50,775 nt of DNA from Nonomuraea sp. SBT364 (lineage in GTDB: Bacteria > Actinomycetota > Actinomycetes > Streptosporangiales > Streptosporangiaceae). The notes beneath the pieces were generated by a model that saw only the letters and a program-made list of their open reading frames with translations, was not told the DNA's origin and searched no databases. The position numbers were made by a program, and so were the translations under genes. This document shows positions 1 to 8,352 of the stretch, piece by piece; within the stretch, counting starts at the first letter, position 1; every line of letters begins with the position of its first letter. Where the stretch lies: contig NZ_LAVL01000052.1 of NCBI RefSeq assembly GCF_001083785.1, forward strand, positions 1 through 50,775, read 5' to 3'.

Positions 1-2241
1 GGGGGTCCTGGGGGTGGGGGGCGGCTGGCGGTGGCGGACGAGGCGTATCGGGTCGTCATCCTGCCTGCCGTGACCGCGCTGGACGAGGACGTGGCCGAGC
101 GGCTGGACGAGTTCGCCGCCGCCGGGGGACTGCTGGTGGCGGTCGGGGCGCTGCCGGAGTCGCCGCGCCTCAAGGCCCGCTTCGCGGCCGGCGGCGCGCT
201 GTTCGCGCCGGCACCCGAGCACCTGGGGGAGGCGCTGGCCGGGCTGGAGCGCCGGGTCGAGGCACCGGTGCCGCCGCTGGTCCGCGAGATCGGCGACACC
301 ACGCTGGTGTTCCTGACCGCCGCGTTCCCCATGGCGAGCAGGATCGGCGTGGCCCGGCCCGGCGAGCGCGGCGTCGAGCTGGGCTGGCTGGACGCCTCGA
401 TCGACTTCGACCCCGGCAGGTACGCGCGCGAGATGCGCGTCAAGGTCACCGGCGTGCGGGGTACGCCACTGCTGGCCGGCCTCTTCGGCGCCGAGCCGAG
501 ACCGCTGCCGTACCGGAGGGACGGCGACGCGGTGGAGGTGGACGTGCCCTTCGACGACGGCCCCGCCGCCCTGCTGATCTTCGACGGCAGCACCGCCGCC
601 CCCGAGCCCCGCCCGCGCTACGGCGACCCGGTCGACCTGGGCCAGGAGTGGGACGTGGACCTGGTGCCGACCCTGGACGACACCTGGTCGGACTTCGGCG
701 CCACCGGCGCCACCGTCGAACGCTGGACGCTGGCCGGCGCGGACGGCGGACGCGTGCACGCCGGCTTCGGCCCCATGGGCGAGCAGCGGACCGGCGACGG
801 CCCGTGGACGCCGTCGGCGTGGTCGGCCTCCCGGGGCCTGCACAAGGACCCGGTCCATCGCGACACGCTGGGACCGAAGGGCCACGTGCCGGCGGAGTTC
901 CTGGCGTTCGGCCGGGTCGCGGCGGGGCGGCGGGCCCGCTTCCGCAGCCTGCTCACCGTCCCCGGCGGCGACGACGGTGGCGGCTGGCTGGCGCTCGGCG
1001 CGCCCGCCGCCAAGACCGTCCGGCTGGACGGCGTGGAGCAGCCGATCGAGGACACCGGATACGCCGCCGTCTCACGTGCCCGCCTGGCGCCCGGCACGTA
1101 CCTGCTGGAGCTCGACCTCGTCCCCGACGAGGAGCTCGAACTGCGCGCGTACGTGTGCCTGGTCGCCGAGCGGGGCGACGCGGCCCGGCCCGAGTGGATC
1201 GGCGGCGCGCCGCTGGAGACGACCGTGACCGTGGGCGCGCCGCCGTACGAGGTGCTGCAGGTCGCGTCCGTGGCACCCTGCCGGGTGCTGGTCAACGGGG
1301 AGGAGGCGGGGCGGCAGGGCGGCTTCGACCCGTACGCGGACGCCGACATCCCCCGCCTGCGCCGCTACGACGTCGCCCACCTGCTCCGTCCCGGCGACAA
1401 CGTGGTCCGGGTGGAGTCGGACGGCTGGGTGCTCGTCGACGGGCTCGTGGTGTCCGGCCCGCACTGGACCTCGCGCCCGCGCGTGCGGCGCCGCCAGCAG
1501 GGCGACCCGGCCGCGCTGTATCTGCGGCCGCGCCCGCACCCGCTGCCGGGAGCGGGCTGGCTCGACGGGCGGCCTGCTGCGCTGCCCGCCACCTTCGCCG
1601 TCCCCGGCGCACGGCCGGGCACCGCGCGATTCCTGCTGGACCCGCCGCCCGGCGCGACCGCGATCGAGGTCGACGCCACCTGCGGCACCGCCAGACTCAT
1701 CAACGGCGAAGGCCACGCGACCGCCCTCACCCCGCGCGGTGCCCCGGAGGCCGGCGTCACACCGGGCGCCGGTCCGGGGGGCGCCCCCGGGTTGGCGGGC
1801 GTGGTCGCGGCCGGGGCGGTGCTGGAGGTCGTCACCGGGCCCGGAGCCGAGGAGGGGGCGGCGCTGGCGGGCCCGGTCCGCTTCACCTGCGGTCCCGGCC
1901 GGATGCGGCTGGGCGACTGGGAGGAGCGCGGGCTGGCCGGTTACAGCGGCGGCGTCCGCTACCGGACCACGCTCACCGCCTCCGCCGGGCCCGCCCGGCT
2001 CGACCTCGGCCGGGTCCGCGGCACGGCGGAGGTCGCGGTGAACGGCCGGCCCTGCGGCATCAGGGTCTGCTCGCCGTACACCTTCGACGTCGTCCTGGAC
2101 GAAGGGGACAACACGCTGGAGATCCTCGTCCTCGGCACCCTCGGCCCCTACCTGGACGAGGTCAGCCCGACCCACTTCGTCTTCCCCGGCCAGCGCGTCA
2201 CGGGCCTGTTCGGCCCGGTCCGGCTGGCTCCACGGCTCTGA
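1..2241 (+). CDS. Glycoside hydrolase (GH106/GH2-like), C-terminal part
   Basis: This is the 3' part of a large protein with a jelly-roll sugar-binding C-terminus. The frame is open from base 1 with no stop, so the GTG at 31 is probably internal and the gene starts outside the window. Visible are an ILPAVTAL segment with a following AAGGLLVAVG strand, as in the domain that precedes the C-terminal modules of GH106-like rhamnosidases, then galactose-binding-like modules. The last 120 residues (RLDLGRVRGTAEVAVNGRPC onward, then a WEERGLAGYSGG-type stretch before it) match the GH2 sugar-binding fold. The catalytic residues are not in the window, so the substrate cannot be stated; alpha-L-rhamnosidase is the best guess from this architecture. 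No signal peptide can be judged. The gene ends 90 bp before the next one. Confidence 0.6.
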   Translation, partial: GGPGGGGRLAVADEAYRVVILPAVTALDEDVAERLDEFAAAGGLLVAVGALPESPRLKARFAAGGALFAPAPEHLGEALAGLERRVEAPVPPLVREIGDTTLVFLTAAFPMASRIGVARPGERGVELGWLDASIDFDPGRYAREMRVKVTGVRGTPLLAGLFGAEPRPLPYRRDGDAVEVDVPFDDGPAALLIFDGSTAAPEPRPRYGDPVDLGQEWDVDLVPTLDDTWSDFGATGATVERWTLAGADGGRVHAGFGPMGEQRTGDGPWTPSAWSASRGLHKDPVHRDTLGPKGHVPAEFLAFGRVAAGRRARFRSLLTVPGGDDGGGWLALGAPAAKTVRLDGVEQPIEDTGYAAVSRARLAPGTYLLELDLVPDEELELRAYVCLVAERGDAARPEWIGGAPLETTVTVGAPPYEVLQVASVAPCRVLVNGEEAGRQGGFDPYADADIPRLRRYDVAHLLRPGDNVVRVESDGWVLVDGLVVSGPHWTSRPRVRRRQQGDPAALYLRPRPHPLPGAGWLDGRPAALPATFAVPGARPGTARFLLDPPPGATAIEVDATCGTARLINGEGHATALTPRGAPEAGVTPGAGPGGAPGLAGVVAAGAVLEVVTGPGAEEGAALAGPVRFTCGPGRMRLGDWEERGLAGYSGGVRYRTTLTASAGPARLDLGRVRGTAEVAVNGRPCGIRVCSPYTFDVVLDEGDNTLEILVLGTLGPYLDEVSPTHFVFPGQRVTGLFGPVRLAPRL

Positions 2242-2253
2242 GAGGCGGTGTCA

Positions 2254-2311
2254 GTACACCGAATGGTGTACCCGCAGGTGTCATCGAACGGACGATGCCG
2301 GGCCGTACACC
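2254..2311. promoter_or_regulatory. GTACACC inverted repeat plus third copy
   Basis: GTACACC (2254-2260) and GGTGTAC (2265-2271) form a perfect inverted repeat with a 4-base spacer, and a third GTACACC lies at 2305-2311. A TAATGT hexamer at 2319-2324 would put the transcription start at about the ATG at 2332, suggesting a leaderless message. The repeat would then sit around -60 to -80, a usual place for an activator. The NarL-type regulator encoded in the same operon is the obvious candidate, but this is inference. Confidence 0.4.
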
Positions 2312-2331
2312 CCGTCCCTAATGTCGCAGCC

Positions 2332-2913
2332 ATGAAGAAGACAGTTCTGGCCGGAGTCGGCGTCGGGGGAGTGGCCTTCGCCCTTTCGGACCTGGTCAAC
2401 ACGGAGATGAGCCCTGTCGAGGAGACCGTCAGCCGGTTCGTGAACACCGGCGCCGGCTGGCTGGTCACGGTCGGGCTCCTCGCCATGGCGCTGGCGGGCG
2501 CGGCCCTCACGGTGGCGGCGGCCCGCGCCGGCGCCGGCCGCGCCGGGACGTGGCTGCTCGGCCTCTGGTCGGCCGGGGTGCTGGTGGCCGCGATCTTCCC
2601 GGCGGACCCGCCGGGGCAGTGGGACGACCCGTCGGTGTCGGAGACCGTCCACGGGCTGTCCGCCTGGGTGGCCTTCCTCGCCTTCATGATCGCCGCGGTG
2701 CTGCTGACCAGGGGCTTGCCGAGAGACGCCCTGCTCACCGGTGTCACCGTAGCCGTGGTGGCTGGGATGATCCTGTTCGTGGTCACTCTCGTGGATGTCA
2801 TGATCGCCCGCTCGCTGCCGCCGGTGGTGGGGGTGACCGAACGCGTGGCCATGGCCGCCAACCTGCTGTGGATGGCCCTGGCGGCCGTCCGTCTGCCCCG
2901 CCGGCGCCGATGA
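2332..2913 (+). CDS. DUF998 family membrane protein
   Basis: A 193-residue integral membrane protein with about six hydrophobic segments. It resembles the DUF998 family, whose members have no assigned reaction. The ATG at 2332 (MKKTVLAGVGVGG) is preferred over an in-frame GTG at 2248, because the upstream stretch holds the inverted repeat and a plausible -10 box, and because Lys-Lys followed by a hydrophobic run is a typical membrane-protein start. The stop overlaps the start of the histidine kinase gene in an ATGA, so the three genes 2332-4639 are one operon. The protein may be the membrane target or signal partner of the two-component pair; nothing in the sequence proves this. Confidence 0.7.
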   Translation: MKKTVLAGVGVGGVAFALSDLVNTEMSPVEETVSRFVNTGAGWLVTVGLLAMALAGAALTVAAARAGAGRAGTWLLGLWSAGVLVAAIFPADPPGQWDDPSVSETVHGLSAWVAFLAFMIAAVLLTRGLPRDALLTGVTVAVVAGMILFVVTLVDVMIARSLPPVVGVTERVAMAANLLWMALAAVRLPRRRR

Positions 2914-3989
2914 TCGGCGCCGTGCTCCCCGCCGTTCTCACCGCCGTCGCCGTCCTGACCGGGATGGCGGCGGTGGGGGCTCCGATCGGCGTGCCGGCCG
3001 TCACGCTGGCACTCGTGCTGGGCGGCCTGCTGCTGGTCAGGCGGCGATGGCCGGTCGGGGTGCTGCTGGCGTCGGCGGCCGCGCTGATCGCCTTCCAGGC
3101 GGCGGGGCTGTTCGAGGGCGGCTGGGTGTGGCCGCTGACCGCGGCCGCCTACACGGCGGCCGCGGCGGGCCGGTTGCGCCGGGCCACCGGAGTGGGGCTG
3201 TTCCTGCTGGCCTACGCCCTGGCCTGGGACTGGGCCGTCGCGGACGCTCCGCCGGCCCGCGCGCTCGCCTCCGGCGGGGCGGAGATGCTCTGGCTGGCAC
3301 TCGTGCTCGCGGTCGGCCACGCCCGCCACAACCAGTTGCGCTGGCGGGCCCAGCTGGAGGAGGCCCGCGAGGCGGACGCCCGCCGCCGCCTGGCCGAGCA
3401 GCGGCTTGAGATCTCCCGTGAGCTCCACGACATCGTCGCCCACACCCTGGCCGTGGTCGGCGTCCACCTCAACGTGGCCGCCGACGCGCTGGAGGAGGCC
3501 CCCGATGAGGCGCGCGAGGCCCTGCGCACCGCGATGGACGTGCGGGGCAGGGCCATGAACGACCTCCGCTCCCTCATCGGCGTGCTGCGGATCGACGGCG
3601 GCACGGCCCCGCAGCCGGACCTGGCGGGCATCGCCTCGCTCGTCGACGCGGCCGGGGCGAGCGGCCTGGACGTCACGCTGCACGAGGACGGCGACCCCGC
3701 GACGGTCCCCGCGGCCCACGCGGTCGCGGCTCACAGGATCGTCCAGGAGGCGCTGACCAACACGATCAAGCACGCCGGCGCCGCACGGGTGACGGTCCGG
3801 CTGCGCTACTCGGGGAGCACGGTGACGGTCGAGGTGACCGACGACGGGCGGGGCGCTCCGGACACCGCCGAAGGGCACGGCCTGACCGGCATGCGCGAGC
3901 GCGTCACCGCCCTGGGAGGCATCCTGAGCGTCGAGGGCCGGGACGGCTTCGCCGTACGGGCGAGCATCCCGCTGGCGGGGCGCGCATGA
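2910..3989 (+). CDS. NarL-class sensor histidine kinase
   Basis: A 359-residue membrane sensor kinase of the HisKA_3 class. Residues 1-135 contain four to five hydrophobic segments with very short loops, so the signal is probably sensed in or at the membrane. A coiled-coil-like stretch (140-168) leads to the dimerisation helix with the phospho-accepting His173 in ELHDIVAHTL. The C-terminal HATPase_c domain shows an N-box (EALTNTIKHA) and a G-box (DDGRG). It would phosphorylate the response regulator encoded immediately downstream. The ATG overlaps the DUF998 stop and the kinase stop overlaps the regulator start, both by 4 bases, indicating translational coupling and matched dosage. The ligand is unknown. 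Confidence 0.9.
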   Translation: MIGAVLPAVLTAVAVLTGMAAVGAPIGVPAVTLALVLGGLLLVRRRWPVGVLLASAAALIAFQAAGLFEGGWVWPLTAAAYTAAAAGRLRRATGVGLFLLAYALAWDWAVADAPPARALASGGAEMLWLALVLAVGHARHNQLRWRAQLEEAREADARRRLAEQRLEISRELHDIVAHTLAVVGVHLNVAADALEEAPDEAREALRTAMDVRGRAMNDLRSLIGVLRIDGGTAPQPDLAGIASLVDAAGASGLDVTLHEDGDPATVPAAHAVAAHRIVQEALTNTIKHAGAARVTVRLRYSGSTVTVEVTDDGRGAPDTAEGHGLTGMRERVTALGGILSVEGRDGFAVRASIPLAGRA

Positions 3990-4639
3990 CGATCAGGGTG
4001 CTGCTCGCCGACGACCAGGCCCTCGTCCGCGCGGGCTTCCGCAGCCTGCTCGGCCGCTCCAAGGACCTCACCGTCGTCGGCGAGGCCGCCACCGGCGACG
4101 AAGCCGTGCGGCGGGCCCGGGCCACCGAGCCCGACGTCGTCCTCATGGACATCCGCATGCCCGGCATGGACGGCATCGAGGCCACCCGGCGGATCCTCGC
4201 CGAACGACCGGCTACCAAGGTCGTCATCCTCACCACGTTCGACACCGACGAGCACGTCTTCGCCGCGCTGCGGGCCGGGGCCTGCGGCTTCCTCACCAAG
4301 GAGGTCGAGCCGGCCGAGCTGCGCCGCGCGGTCGCCGTGGTGGCGGCGGGGGAGGCGCTGCTGTCGCCGGGGGTCACGCGGCGGGTCGTCGAGCAGTTCG
4401 CCCACCGGCCCGTCCCGGTGGGCGGCGACGGCCTCACGGTGCTCACTGCCCGCGAACGCGAGGTCGTCCGCCTGGTCGCCGAAGGACTGTCCAACGACCA
4501 GATCGCCGCCAAGCTGGTGATCAGCCCGTTGACGGCCAAGACGCACATCACCCGGGCGCTGACGAAGCTGGACGTCCGGGACCGGGTGCAGCTGGTGATC
4601 GTCGCCTACGAGACGGGACTCGTCCGGCCCCGCTCATGA
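3986..4639 (+). CDS. NarL/LuxR-family response regulator
   Basis: A 217-residue two-domain transcription factor. The receiver domain has the acidic pair at residues 9-10 and the phospho-acceptor Asp55 in VVLMDIRMPG; Thr84 and Lys106 positions look conserved (LTTF, FLTKE). The C-terminal LuxR helix-turn-helix begins at LTAREREVVRLVAEG. Its partner is the kinase whose stop codon it overlaps. Likely targets include its own operon, through the GTACACC repeats at 2254-2311. A strong hairpin follows 23 bases after the stop. Confidence 0.92.
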   Translation: MTIRVLLADDQALVRAGFRSLLGRSKDLTVVGEAATGDEAVRRARATEPDVVLMDIRMPGMDGIEATRRILAERPATKVVILTTFDTDEHVFAALRAGACGFLTKEVEPAELRRAVAVVAAGEALLSPGVTRRVVEQFAHRPVPVGGDGLTVLTAREREVVRLVAEGLSNDQIAAKLVISPLTAKTHITRALTKLDVRDRVQLVIVAYETGLVRPRS

Positions 4640-4661
4640 CGACGCCCGCCGGCCGACGCGC

Positions 4662-4691
4662 GGCCCCGGCGGAGCGCTGCCCGCCGGGGCC
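4662..4691. terminator. Hairpin between convergent genes
   Basis: Perfect 11-bp arms (4662-4672 and 4681-4691) around an 8-base loop lie between the response regulator stop and the phytase stop. The stem is all G/C with no T run, as is usual for actinomycete terminators, and can act in both directions. Confidence 0.65.
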
Positions 4692-4710
4692 CCGTATCGA
4701 TCCGGGCGGG

Positions 4711-5988
4711 TCAGTCGCGGGGGTCCCAGCCGCCGGTGTCCACGTCCAGGTCGAGCTCGTCGGCGATGTCGTCCCACTCGGCGAACTTGAAGTTCGTGTT
4801 CTCCCGGTCGGGCACGGCCGGCGTGTTGGCGCCGTCGTGCGAGACGAACAGGCCCTCGTCGAAGTCGCCCAGCGGCAGGTTCAGCACAGTGGCGCCGTCG
4901 CTGTGCTCGGCGCCGTCGATGCCGCCGCCGGCGCCGATCCGGAACTGGCCGAGGTAGGCGTTGCCGCCCTCCCTGCGGTAGACGGCGAAGGTGCTGTCAC
5001 CCTGGCTGGAGGCCAGCAGGTAACCCTTGCCGTCTTCCCGGTAGTAGATCGTGAGCCCTTCGGCGTCCGCGGTCAGGTGCCGGCCGCCGAAGCCCGGGTC
5101 GGCGCCTGGCGCGCACTCCTCCGTCGCGGGGTCGTAGGTGCCCGGCACGCCGTACTCCCTGACCTTGTCCATCAGCACCGGCGTGCCCGTGAGGTCGGCC
5201 CGCATGCGCCAGACGCCGACGTCCTCCTGGGCCGCGTAGAGCACGTCCCGCTGCTGGTCCACGACCATGCCCTCGACCTGCGCCAGCTCGTCGGGCTCCA
5301 TGCACGGGGTCCACGGGCGGCCGTCGGGCAGGGTGAACGAGGCGGGCAGGCCGATCGTCCTGACGAGCTGGTAGCCGACCTTGCCGTTCGCCTCGGGCAG
5401 GAGCTTGACCAGGCCGATCGAGGTCTTGTGGCGGCGGCTGACCAGCGCGTAGGTGCCGGTGGAGTCCTTCCAGGCGGCCAGGCCGTACGCCGTCTCCGCG
5501 TCGTTGACCTGTTCGTGGGTGTCGTTGAAGACGAACGGCGCGCCCGGGGCGGTCACGTCGGTGAGCCGGCCGTCGTCGACGGCGTAGAGGCGCAGCTGGT
5601 CGCGGCCGCGGTCGGAGACGACCGCGAGGTCACGGCCGTGGAAGCCGTAGGTGACGTCGACGTTGTTGAACCGGCCGGGCTCGTCGTCGGGCCCGGGGGC
5701 GGCGGGCGCGGGGATGTGCTGGATCTGGCGGCCGTCGAGGTCGTGGACGAACAGCCCGCCCTCCTTGGCCGTGGCGATCACCACGCTGTCCTCGGAGTCG
5801 GACGGGTGCGCCCAGATCGCCGGGTCGTCGCCGTTGGCGTTGCCGCCGGCCTCGTCGTCGAACAGGGCGGGGGTCTCCACCTCGGGTGACACCGACGGGA
5901 CGCCGGAGCCGGCCGCCGCGGGTAAGGCCAGGCCGCTCGACGCGGACACCAGCAGGGCTGCCAGGAGGAACCTGGGCAGGGGACGCAT
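4711..5988 (-). CDS. Secreted beta-propeller phytase
   Basis: A 425-residue exported enzyme of the beta-propeller phytase family, which removes phosphates from myo-inositol hexakisphosphate with calcium as cofactor. A signal peptide (residues 1-26, cleavage near AAA-GS) is followed by family hallmarks: GDDPAIWAHP (53-62), FNNVDV (107-112), SDRG (125-128), an EGMVVD...EDVGVWRM stretch in the middle and EGLTIYY...DSTFAVY near the end. The length is somewhat above the 350-380 residues of Bacillus enzymes because of an insertion with two cysteines around residues 225-300. The gene lies 39 bp downstream of the binding-protein gene on the same strand, so the two are probably one transcript. That pairing ties extracellular phosphate-ester hydrolysis to capture of a product. 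RBS AGGAGG precedes the ATG. Confidence 0.88.
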   Translation of the reverse strand: MRPLPRFLLAALLVSASSGLALPAAAGSGVPSVSPEVETPALFDDEAGGNANGDDPAIWAHPSDSEDSVVIATAKEGGLFVHDLDGRQIQHIPAPAAPGPDDEPGRFNNVDVTYGFHGRDLAVVSDRGRDQLRLYAVDDGRLTDVTAPGAPFVFNDTHEQVNDAETAYGLAAWKDSTGTYALVSRRHKTSIGLVKLLPEANGKVGYQLVRTIGLPASFTLPDGRPWTPCMEPDELAQVEGMVVDQQRDVLYAAQEDVGVWRMRADLTGTPVLMDKVREYGVPGTYDPATEECAPGADPGFGGRHLTADAEGLTIYYREDGKGYLLASSQGDSTFAVYRREGGNAYLGQFRIGAGGGIDGAEHSDGATVLNLPLGDFDEGLFVSHDGANTPAVPDRENTNFKFAEWDDIADELDLDVDTGGWDPRD

Positions 5989-6027
5989 GACGCCTCCTCA
6001 TGTGGGGGGTGATGGGGTGATGCCTGA

Positions 6028-7197
6028 TCAGCCGCGGTTGACCCGCCAGAAGTCCGAAACGCCCTGGCGGTTCCGCAGGTCGCCGAGCAGGCCCTTGGGG
6101 TCGGTGTGGAAGAGCTGGCCCTGCCAGTCGGACAGGCCGGGCGGGGTGACCAGCGGCTTGACCGTGCTGTTGCCGGAGACGCCGCCCTCGCCGATCTCGT
6201 GCTTGACGCCCTCCTCGGTCATGATGAAGTGGACGTACAGCTTGGCCGCGTTGGGGTGCTTGCTCTTGGCGGCGACGGCGACGTACTTGGGGTAGCTGAA
6301 GCCGGTGAAGGGCGTCATGCCCTCGCACGCGGCCTGCTTGTAGCCCTTGTCCTCGTTGTTGCGGAACTTGGAGATCGACATGAAGCCGATCTTCTTGTCG
6401 GTGGTGCCGGGCGCGCCGACCGCGCCGGAGATGTCCTCGTCGGAGCCGGTCAGCACCGGCTTGTTGAGCGAGATCCGCCTGATCCACTCATAGGCGGCGC
6501 TCTTCTCCTCGGTCTTCAGCGCCTTGCCGTACTTCGCCTGGTAGGCCTGTTCGAGCGCCTGGTTGCCGTGCGCGTCCAGCTGGGTGAAGAACGACAGCAC
6601 GGTGGGCTTGCCGAGCGGGTCCTGCATGACCAGCTTGCCGGCCCATTCCGGTTCGGTCAGGTCCCACACGTTCTTGACGGGGCAGCCGCCGGGGGACAGG
6701 GCCGTGTTGTAGGCGAAGATCGTCGCCTTCGAGAGCGCGAGCAGGGGGTTCTGGTTCTCGGCGGGGATCTGGTCCTTGAGGTCGGCCGGCACCCAGGTCC
6801 GGGTCACGCCCTGCGGCATGAGCCGGCCGACCAGCACGCCGCCGTCCTCGTACATGGCCGCGTCGATGGTGACGTTGTCCGCGGCGTGCTCACGGGTCAT
6901 CTTCTCGGCGGTCTGCGGGGAGTCGGACTTCACTCCTTCCATGGTGATCCCGTACTTCGCGGTGAACGCCTTGGCCACCTCCTCGATGTCGCCGCTGGAG
7001 TCGTAGACCAGCACGCTGCCCTCCTTCTTCGCGGCGGCGATCAGCGCCTGGAGGTCGAAGTCCGCGTCGAGCGACGGGCCGGGCAGCGCCTGGGCGGTGT
7101 CCGTGGGGGACGGCCCGCCGCCGGCCGTGGACGGCGCGCACGCCACGGCGGCGGCCGTCAGCAACGCCATGGAGATGAACTTCCCGGTACGCCTCAT
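6028..7197 (-). CDS. ABC transporter substrate-binding lipoprotein (AfuA/FbpA-like)
   Basis: A 389-residue periplasmic-type binding protein of the extracellular solute-binding family 1 group, often annotated as iron or 2-aminoethylphosphonate binding. Its lipobox ends at Cys20 (AVAC), so it is membrane-anchored. The ATG at 7197 is chosen over upstream in-frame codons because of a GAGAGGTGAC ribosome site and the immediately following signal sequence. Typical features are KKEGSVLVYDSSGD near the mature N-terminus and AYNTALSPGG in the hinge region. The paired tyrosines of classical ferric-binding proteins are not evident. AfuA of the same fold binds hexose phosphates, so with a phytase gene behind it a phospho-sugar or inositol-phosphate ligand is a reasonable inference. 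The matching permease and ATPase are divergent at 10016-12940. Confidence 0.8.
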   Translation of the reverse strand: MRRTGKFISMALLTAAAVACAPSTAGGGPSPTDTAQALPGPSLDADFDLQALIAAAKKEGSVLVYDSSGDIEEVAKAFTAKYGITMEGVKSDSPQTAEKMTREHAADNVTIDAAMYEDGGVLVGRLMPQGVTRTWVPADLKDQIPAENQNPLLALSKATIFAYNTALSPGGCPVKNVWDLTEPEWAGKLVMQDPLGKPTVLSFFTQLDAHGNQALEQAYQAKYGKALKTEEKSAAYEWIRRISLNKPVLTGSDEDISGAVGAPGTTDKKIGFMSISKFRNNEDKGYKQAACEGMTPFTGFSYPKYVAVAAKSKHPNAAKLYVHFIMTEEGVKHEIGEGGVSGNSTVKPLVTPPGLSDWQGQLFHTDPKGLLGDLRNRQGVSDFWRVNRG

Positions 7198-7261
7198 CGC
7201 GGCGTCACCTCTCTTGCCTCGGGGATTCTCCGGGCGCCGGCTGAGCCCCGATCGGCGCCGT

Positions 7262-7395
7262 GGTTCATTCACGATGAACATCCTGTGAACCGTTTGTCAA
7301 GACATATGTATGTCAGTTCGGCATGGGGACCTAAGAGGCGTTCGTCAGTATGTCAGGACAAAGCATTGACTGTTCATCGATTGTTCATCTAGAAC
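7262..7395. promoter_or_regulatory. Divergent promoters with repeated TGTTCATC and GACATA/TATGTC motifs
   Basis: This intergenic region drives the two arms of the phosphate-ester locus. Rightward: TTGACT (7366-7371), 18 bases, TAGAAC (7390-7395). Leftward: TTGACA on the minus strand (7295-7300) with a weak -10 near 7271-7277. The octamer TGTTCATC occurs twice inside the rightward spacer (7371-7378, 7382-7389) and once on the minus strand at 7273-7280, overlapping the leftward -10. GACATA-TG-TATGTC (7301-7314) is an inverted repeat, and TATGTCAG recurs at 7349-7356. The layout suggests coordinate control of both operons by at least one repressor that is not encoded in the window. Confidence 0.6.
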
Positions 7396-7439
7396 TGAAG
7401 GCCATGGCCGACAGGCCCGTGCGGAAGGAGTCTTCACGC

Positions 7440-8321
7440 ATGCTTGAGCAGGATCACCGCAGGCTGCTCGACGATCGGGCCTGGCGTCCGGAGCGGGTCG
7501 CCGAGGCGGCCGCCGCCCGCAGACGCCGGCCACTCAGGAACGGCAGGGGCCAGCTGCTGATCATCGCGGCCGACCACCCCGCCAGGGGCTCGCTCGGGGT
7601 CGCCGGCCGGCCGCTGGCCATGCGCAGCCGCATCGACCTGCTCGACCGGCTCATGACCGCCCTGGCCAGGCCCGGCGTGGACGGGCTGCTCGCCACCGCC
7701 GACGTCGTCGAGGACCTGCTGCTGCTCGGCGCGCTCCACGACAAGATCGTGATCGGCTCGATGAACCGCGGCGGCGTGCACGGGTCGGTGTTCGAGTTCG
7801 ACGACCGGTTCACCGCCTACGACGCCGACTCGATCGCGGCCATGGGCCTGGACGGCGGCAAGATGCTGTGCCGGATCGCGCTGGACGACGCCGCCACCGC
7901 CGCCACCCTGGCCGGCTGCGGGCACGCGGTGACCCGGCTGGCCGGGCACGGCCTGATGGCGATGATCGAGCCGTTCTGGTCGGGGCGGCTGGAGGGCGTC
8001 GTGCGGCACGACTTGTCGCCGGAGGCGATGATCCACGCCATCAGCGTCGGGCAGGGCCTCGGCGCCACCTCCGCCCGCACCTGGCTGAAGATCCCGGTCG
8101 TGCCCGACATGGAACGCGTAGTGGAGTCGACGACGCTGCCCGTCGTGCTGCTGGGCGGCGACACAGGCGGGGCCTCCGGCGAGGTGTTCGACGCCTGGAG
8201 CAAGGCGCTGCGGCTGCCCGGCGTCCGCGGCCTGGTGGCCGGCCGGGCGCTGCTCTACCCGCCGGGCGGCGACGTGACGGCCGCGGTGGACACCGCGCTG
8301 AGCCTGCTGGAGGCGACGTGA
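7440..8321 (+). CDS. Class I aldolase-like (beta/alpha)8 protein (Cgl0159-type)
   Basis: A 293-residue TIM-barrel protein resembling the DeoC/FbaB class I aldolase superfamily. The candidate Schiff-base lysine is Lys217 in RTWLKIPVV, and the phosphate-binding loop is LLGGDTGG (237-244), followed by GLVAGRALLYP, the usual end of such barrels. I recall relatives of this type, the Cgl0159 family, in actinobacterial myo-inositol clusters as IolJ-like enzymes that split a keto-acid phosphate; that link is from memory. The ATG at 7440 is chosen over 7404 because GGAAGGAG sits 9 bases ahead. It is the first gene of the rightward operon, so it probably handles the carbon skeleton delivered by the transporter. 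Confidence 0.65.
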   Translation: MLEQDHRRLLDDRAWRPERVAEAAAARRRRPLRNGRGQLLIIAADHPARGSLGVAGRPLAMRSRIDLLDRLMTALARPGVDGLLATADVVEDLLLLGALHDKIVIGSMNRGGVHGSVFEFDDRFTAYDADSIAAMGLDGGKMLCRIALDDAATAATLAGCGHAVTRLAGHGLMAMIEPFWSGRLEGVVRHDLSPEAMIHAISVGQGLGATSARTWLKIPVVPDMERVVESTTLPVVLLGGDTGGASGEVFDAWSKALRLPGVRGLVAGRALLYPPGGDVTAAVDTALSLLEAT

Positions 8322-8352
8322 CGACGTCCGCCGGCCGGCGGCCCCGCCTCTG

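Noticed and set aside
4636..5889. Open plus-strand frame opposite the phytase gene
   Set aside because: The phytase reading on the other strand has a signal peptide and family motifs; this frame has none.
4635..8350. Similar 24-base strings after the stop codons at 4637 and 8319 (TGACGACG-YCCGCCGGCCG)
   Set aside because: The match is short and built from common GC-rich codon pairs; a chance resemblance is more likely than a mobile repeat.
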